A stretch of 17,561 nt of DNA from Proteobacteria bacterium UBA1847 (lineage in GTDB: Bacteria > Pseudomonadota > Gammaproteobacteria > Steroidobacterales > Woeseiaceae). The translations under genes were made by a program, and so were the position numbers. Shown in pieces: positions 14,647-17,561 of the stretch. Position 1 is the stretch's first letter. Every line of letters starts with the position of its first letter. Location: NCBI GenBank assembly GCA_002338605.1, contig DDIP01000271.1:1-17561 (forward strand). Direction: 5' to 3'. Under the pieces are notes generated by a model. The model ran no database searches. It had not been told where the DNA came from and saw only the letters and a program-made list of their open reading frames with translations.

Positions 14647-15624
14647 ATGGGAAAAATACTCGTAACGGGGGTCGCCGGATTTCTAGGCTCAAATCTCCTG
14701 AATAAGCTGATGTCCGAGGGTCATAGTGTTATCGGAATCGATAACCTGTCCATGGGCTACAAGAGAAATATCGAAGCTCATTTGGGCAATGATCAATTCC
14801 AATTCATTGAAGCCGATGTGACTGAACCTGCCTCGTTTTCCGGGCTGGATGACGGTATAGAATGCATAGTGCATCTCGCGGCATTCAAGATACCGCGTTA
14901 CGGTACTGCTCTCGATACACTGCAGATTAATTATCGTGGTACAGAAAACGCGCTGGAATTTGCGAGGAAACTCAATTGCAAGTGCGTACTTGCGTCGACG
15001 TCTGACGTATACGGCAGGAACCCCAAACTACCGTTCAGCGAAGCGGATTCCGACAGTGTCATAGGATCTTCGTTAGCACCTCGATGGGCGTACGCCGTGT
15101 CAAAGCTGTTCGACGAGCATCTGGCCCTGGCGTACCAGGATGCCTACGGGTTCCCTGTGACGCTGTTGCGCTTCTTCGGTTCCTATGGCCCCCATCAGCA
15201 TTTGACCTGGTGGGGAGGACCACAATCCGTGTTCATAAATGCCGTCCTGAATGACGAAGTGATTCCTATACACGGCGATGGATCTCAGACAAGGAGTTTT
15301 ACCTTTGTGTCTGACACGGTCGCAGGAATTTACCAGTCCATCGTGCGTGATGAAGCGAACGGGGAGGTTATTAACATTGGTTCGACTTCAGAGATTTCGA
15401 TCCTGGATCTGGCCAAGAAAATCAAAGAATTGAGCGGCACTCCTGGTGAGCTCAAGATTGAGTTTGTGCCTTATGAGTCGTTTACCGGAAAGAAATATCA
15501 GGATGTCATGCGACGAATCCCGGATACACGGTTGTGCAAGAAACTGCTTGGCGTAGAAGCCAAGGTTTCGCTGGATGACGGACTCAAGCGCACGATCGAA
15601 TGGCAACGACAGGTTACGGCCTGA
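14647..15624 (+). CDS. NAD-dependent nucleotide-sugar epimerase/dehydratase (extended SDR)
   Basis: 325 residues from the ATG at 14647; a TTG at 14599 would extend it by 16 residues ahead of the Rossmann strand and is rejected. The NAD-binding motif GVAGFLGS (Gly8, Gly11, Gly14) is followed by IDNLSMGYKR, HLAA, STSDVYG, and the catalytic Tyr149-x3-Lys153 (YAVSK). RFFGSYGP and TRSFTFVSDT are typical of UDP-sugar 4-epimerases and dehydratases. It probably converts one UDP- or GDP-sugar into another for the local glycan. Substrate specificity cannot be fixed from the sequence alone. Confidence 0.88.
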   Translation: MGKILVTGVAGFLGSNLLNKLMSEGHSVIGIDNLSMGYKRNIEAHLGNDQFQFIEADVTEPASFSGLDDGIECIVHLAAFKIPRYGTALDTLQINYRGTENALEFARKLNCKCVLASTSDVYGRNPKLPFSEADSDSVIGSSLAPRWAYAVSKLFDEHLALAYQDAYGFPVTLLRFFGSYGPHQHLTWWGGPQSVFINAVLNDEVIPIHGDGSQTRSFTFVSDTVAGIYQSIVRDEANGEVINIGSTSEISILDLAKKIKELSGTPGELKIEFVPYESFTGKKYQDVMRRIPDTRLCKKLLGVEAKVSLDDGLKRTIEWQRQVTA

Positions 15625-15676
15625 ACCCGCGGCAGAACGGCACCTGCTGCCTTTCGTATAGCTCAGACGACTTACT

Positions 15677-17020
15677 ATGAAAATAGGCATCATTGGCGCC
15701 GGCATGACCGGGCTGGCTCTCGCCCAGAGGCTGACTAAAGAAGATCACGAGGTCACCGTGTTCGAGCGTGAACCACAGCCGGGTGGGCTCGCGACCTTTC
15801 AGGACCACGGCGAGTTTATCTTCGATCGTTTTTATCATGTCATTTTGCCTACGGACCGGTACCTGATTTCGTTTATCGAGGATATTGGGCTGGGTGACAA
15901 ACTTCGCTGGCGAACAACATTGACCGGGTTTTTCGTTGATCGGAAAACATATTCCGTTAGCAATGCGCTGGAGTACCTGAAGTTTCCTCCGCTATCGCTC
16001 TGGAGCAAGTTTCGTCTCGGGTTCACGATCCTGTATTGCTCCCGCATCAATGATTGGCAAAGGCTGGAGAAAATTACCGTTGAAGACTGGCTGCTCAAGT
16101 TATCCGGCCGTGCTACCTACGAGAAACTTTGGAAACCGCTGCTACTGGCGAAGCTGGGCGAGAACTACCGTCGGGTGTCCGCCGTTTTCATCTGGAGTTA
16201 CATCAAGCGAATGTTTTCGGCGAGAGATAAGTCGGCGAGTCGCGAGCAAATGGGACATGTTTGGGGTGGCTACAAGACGGTACTTGACCGGCTGGTTGAT
16301 GTAATCGCACGAGGTGGTGGTAGCGTCAAACTCGGCGTAACCGTCAAACGCATATTTGCAGCCGAAGATCGTGGTGTCGAAGTCCTGACCGACAAGGGCA
16401 GCGAGACATTCGACAAGATCGTATTTACGGGACCGGTAAATGTACTGCAGCAGGTCGTCGATCCAGCGCTGGTTGACGTCCAGGGCTCGGGCAAGGACGT
16501 GGAATATCTTGGCGTGCTCTGCATGGCGCTGGTCACAAGGATACCTTTGACGCCGTTTTATGTACTGAACATTGCAGATGAGCAAGTCCCTTTTACCGGT
16601 GTAATCGGCATGAGCACAGTCGTGGACACGGAAGAAACGGCGGGTCTTTATCTCACTTACCTGCCAAAATACATGCTTTCGACGGATGATGAAATGCGCT
16701 TGCCGGAGGAACAGGTACGCGATGATTTCATGCGGGGGCTGCGAATCATGTTTCCTGACCTTGATGATACCGACATTGTTAGTGCGCGGATTCATCGTGC
16801 GGTCAAGGTGCAGCCACTTCAGGTACTGAACTTTTCAGAAATCATACCCACGACCCAAACGCGGCATCCCGATTTCTTCGTACTCAATACCGCGCAATTT
16901 GTTAATAACACGCTTAACAACAATGAAGTAATCCGTGCTGTCGATACTTTTGTTGAAATGTATCGAGACACACTGGTAGAAGGTCCGGCAACGCCCGCAG
17001 ACCTGCAATCAACGGCCTGA
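15677..17020 (+). CDS. FAD-dependent oxidoreductase, amine-oxidase/protoporphyrinogen-oxidase-like
   Basis: 447 residues. The N-terminus shows the dinucleotide-binding motif GIIGAGMTGLALAQRL, the acidic end of beta-2 (VFERE, Glu30) and PGGLA, the FAD-binding signature of the NAD(P)/FAD oxidoreductase superfamily that also contains UDP-galactopyranose mutase. It contains none of the segments that I would call diagnostic of that mutase, so the reaction is open: sugar or lipid-carrier redox chemistry, or desaturation. It starts 52 nt after the epimerase, and its neighbours suggest a role in making or modifying a glycan precursor. Confidence 0.83.
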   Translation: MKIGIIGAGMTGLALAQRLTKEDHEVTVFEREPQPGGLATFQDHGEFIFDRFYHVILPTDRYLISFIEDIGLGDKLRWRTTLTGFFVDRKTYSVSNALEYLKFPPLSLWSKFRLGFTILYCSRINDWQRLEKITVEDWLLKLSGRATYEKLWKPLLLAKLGENYRRVSAVFIWSYIKRMFSARDKSASREQMGHVWGGYKTVLDRLVDVIARGGGSVKLGVTVKRIFAAEDRGVEVLTDKGSETFDKIVFTGPVNVLQQVVDPALVDVQGSGKDVEYLGVLCMALVTRIPLTPFYVLNIADEQVPFTGVIGMSTVVDTEETAGLYLTYLPKYMLSTDDEMRLPEEQVRDDFMRGLRIMFPDLDDTDIVSARIHRAVKVQPLQVLNFSEIIPTTQTRHPDFFVLNTAQFVNNTLNNNEVIRAVDTFVEMYRDTLVEGPATPADLQSTA

Positions 17021-17022
17021 AT

Positions 17023-17028
17023 TGAGGA
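17023..17028 (+). promoter_or_regulatory. Ribosome binding site of the acetyltransferase
   Basis: TGAGGA sits nine bases before the ATG at 17038, three bases after the preceding stop, supporting co-transcription with the FAD oxidoreductase. Confidence 0.5.
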
Positions 17029-17037
17029 TCAATTGTC

Positions 17038-17561
17038 ATGTCCGAAAATCCGTACTTTGTCCACGAATCATCGTATGTAGATGATCCGTGCTCTATAGGG
17101 AAAGGGACTCGTATTTGGCATTTCAGCCACATCATGCAAGGCAGCACGATCGGCAAGAACTGCAATATTGGCCAGAATGTCGTGATTTCTCCGCGTTGCG
17201 TAATTGGCAACAACGTCAAGATTCAAAATAATGTATCGGTTTATACCGGCGTAATTCTCGAAGATGATGTTTTCTGCGGTCCGTCAATGGTTTTTACCAA
17301 CGTGATCAATCCGCGGAGTCATGTTGAACGCAAGGATGAATACAAGACGACTCTCGTCAAGAAAGGGGCATCAATCGGTGCAAACGCGACAATTGTGTGC
17401 GGCGTAACGCTTGGCGAATATGCGTTCGTCGGTGCCGGATCCGTAGTCACCCGGGACGTCCCTGATTACGCAGTCGTATACGGTTCGCCGGCTCGCATAA
17501 AGAGCTGGGTCTGTAATTGTGGACTGCGGTTGTCGCTGTCCGCCGATCTAAACAGCGATGA
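17038..17561 (+). CDS. wbpD: UDP-sugar N-acetyltransferase, left-handed beta-helix, WbpD/WlbB-like (3' partial)
   Basis: 174 complete codons and then the window ends. Hexapeptide repeats typical of left-handed beta-helix acyltransferases run throughout ([32 protein letters not shown]). Segments [41 protein letters not shown] and [19 protein letters not shown] match the acetyl-CoA-dependent enzymes that N-acetylate UDP-2-acetamido-3-amino-2,3-dideoxy-glucuronate (WbpD of Pseudomonas, WlbB of Bordetella). This suggests a diacetamido-uronic acid in the glycan. The partner dehydrogenase and aminotransferase would have to lie beyond the right edge. The C-terminal WVCNCG may start a small Cys cluster. 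Another 3-amino-sugar acetyltransferase of this clan is possible. Confidence 0.83.
   Translation, partial: MSENPYFVHESSYVDDPCSIGKGTRIWHFSHIMQGSTIGKNCNIGQNVVISPRCVIGNNVKIQNNVSVYTGVILEDDVFCGPSMVFTNVINPRSHVERKDEYKTTLVKKGASIGANATIVCGVTLGEYAFVGAGSVVTRDVPDYAVVYGSPARIKSWVCNCGLRLSLSADLNSD

Noticed and set aside
16142..16795. Minus-strand open frame of 217 codons opposite the FAD oxidoreductase
   Set aside because: No motifs; the plus strand has a clear FAD-binding protein.

Overview
The window looks like part of a chromosomal exopolysaccharide or surface-glycan locus from a Gram-negative bacterium. It is probably a marine-type gammaproteobacterium; this taxonomy is inferred. The evidence is a lipoprotein signal, GlyGly-CTERM-like C-terminal tails, an O-antigen-ligase-like protein of the exosortase-A-associated type, a Wzx-type flippase and nucleotide-sugar enzymes. 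No tRNA, rRNA, CRISPR array, transposase or phage gene was seen.

There are three transcription blocks. (1) 1-6405, plus strand: three tightly spaced genes for large exported proteins. These are a RIFT-barrel/toroid-like putative polysaccharide-active protein (5' end missing), a lipoprotein ending in a right-handed beta-helix, and a kelch-like propeller protein. Each carries two copies of the same ~77-residue Cys-containing Ig-like module. Two end in a GlyGly-CTERM-like tail and one has a lipobox. (2) 6471-11135, minus strand, read right to left: flippase, SAM methyltransferase, APH-fold kinase-like protein, and exosortase-A-associated O-ligase/polymerase-like membrane protein. (3) 11540-17561, plus strand: a secreted beta-helix protein paralogous to the lipoprotein's C-terminal domain, a periplasmic TPR protein, a membrane-anchored GT2 glycosyltransferase, an NAD-dependent sugar epimerase/dehydratase, an FAD oxidoreductase, and the start of a WbpD/WlbB-type sugar N-acetyltransferase that runs off the end.

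Blocks 2 and 3 diverge from a 404-nt intergenic region. It holds a TATAAT box, several palindromes and a TTGAC-T-GTCAA palindrome that overlaps a candidate -35 element. Blocks 1 and 2 converge on a 12-bp-stem hairpin.

Working model (inference): block 3 makes and transfers activated sugars, and the flippase and ligase/polymerase of block 2 export and assemble or attach the glycan. The kinase/methyltransferase pair may modify or cap it. The Ig-linked surface proteins of block 1 and the soluble beta-helix protein of block 3 may bind, trim or epimerise the polymer at the cell surface. The most distinctive feature is the shared Ig-module cassette with alternative anchoring signals, together with its unanchored paralog across the locus.
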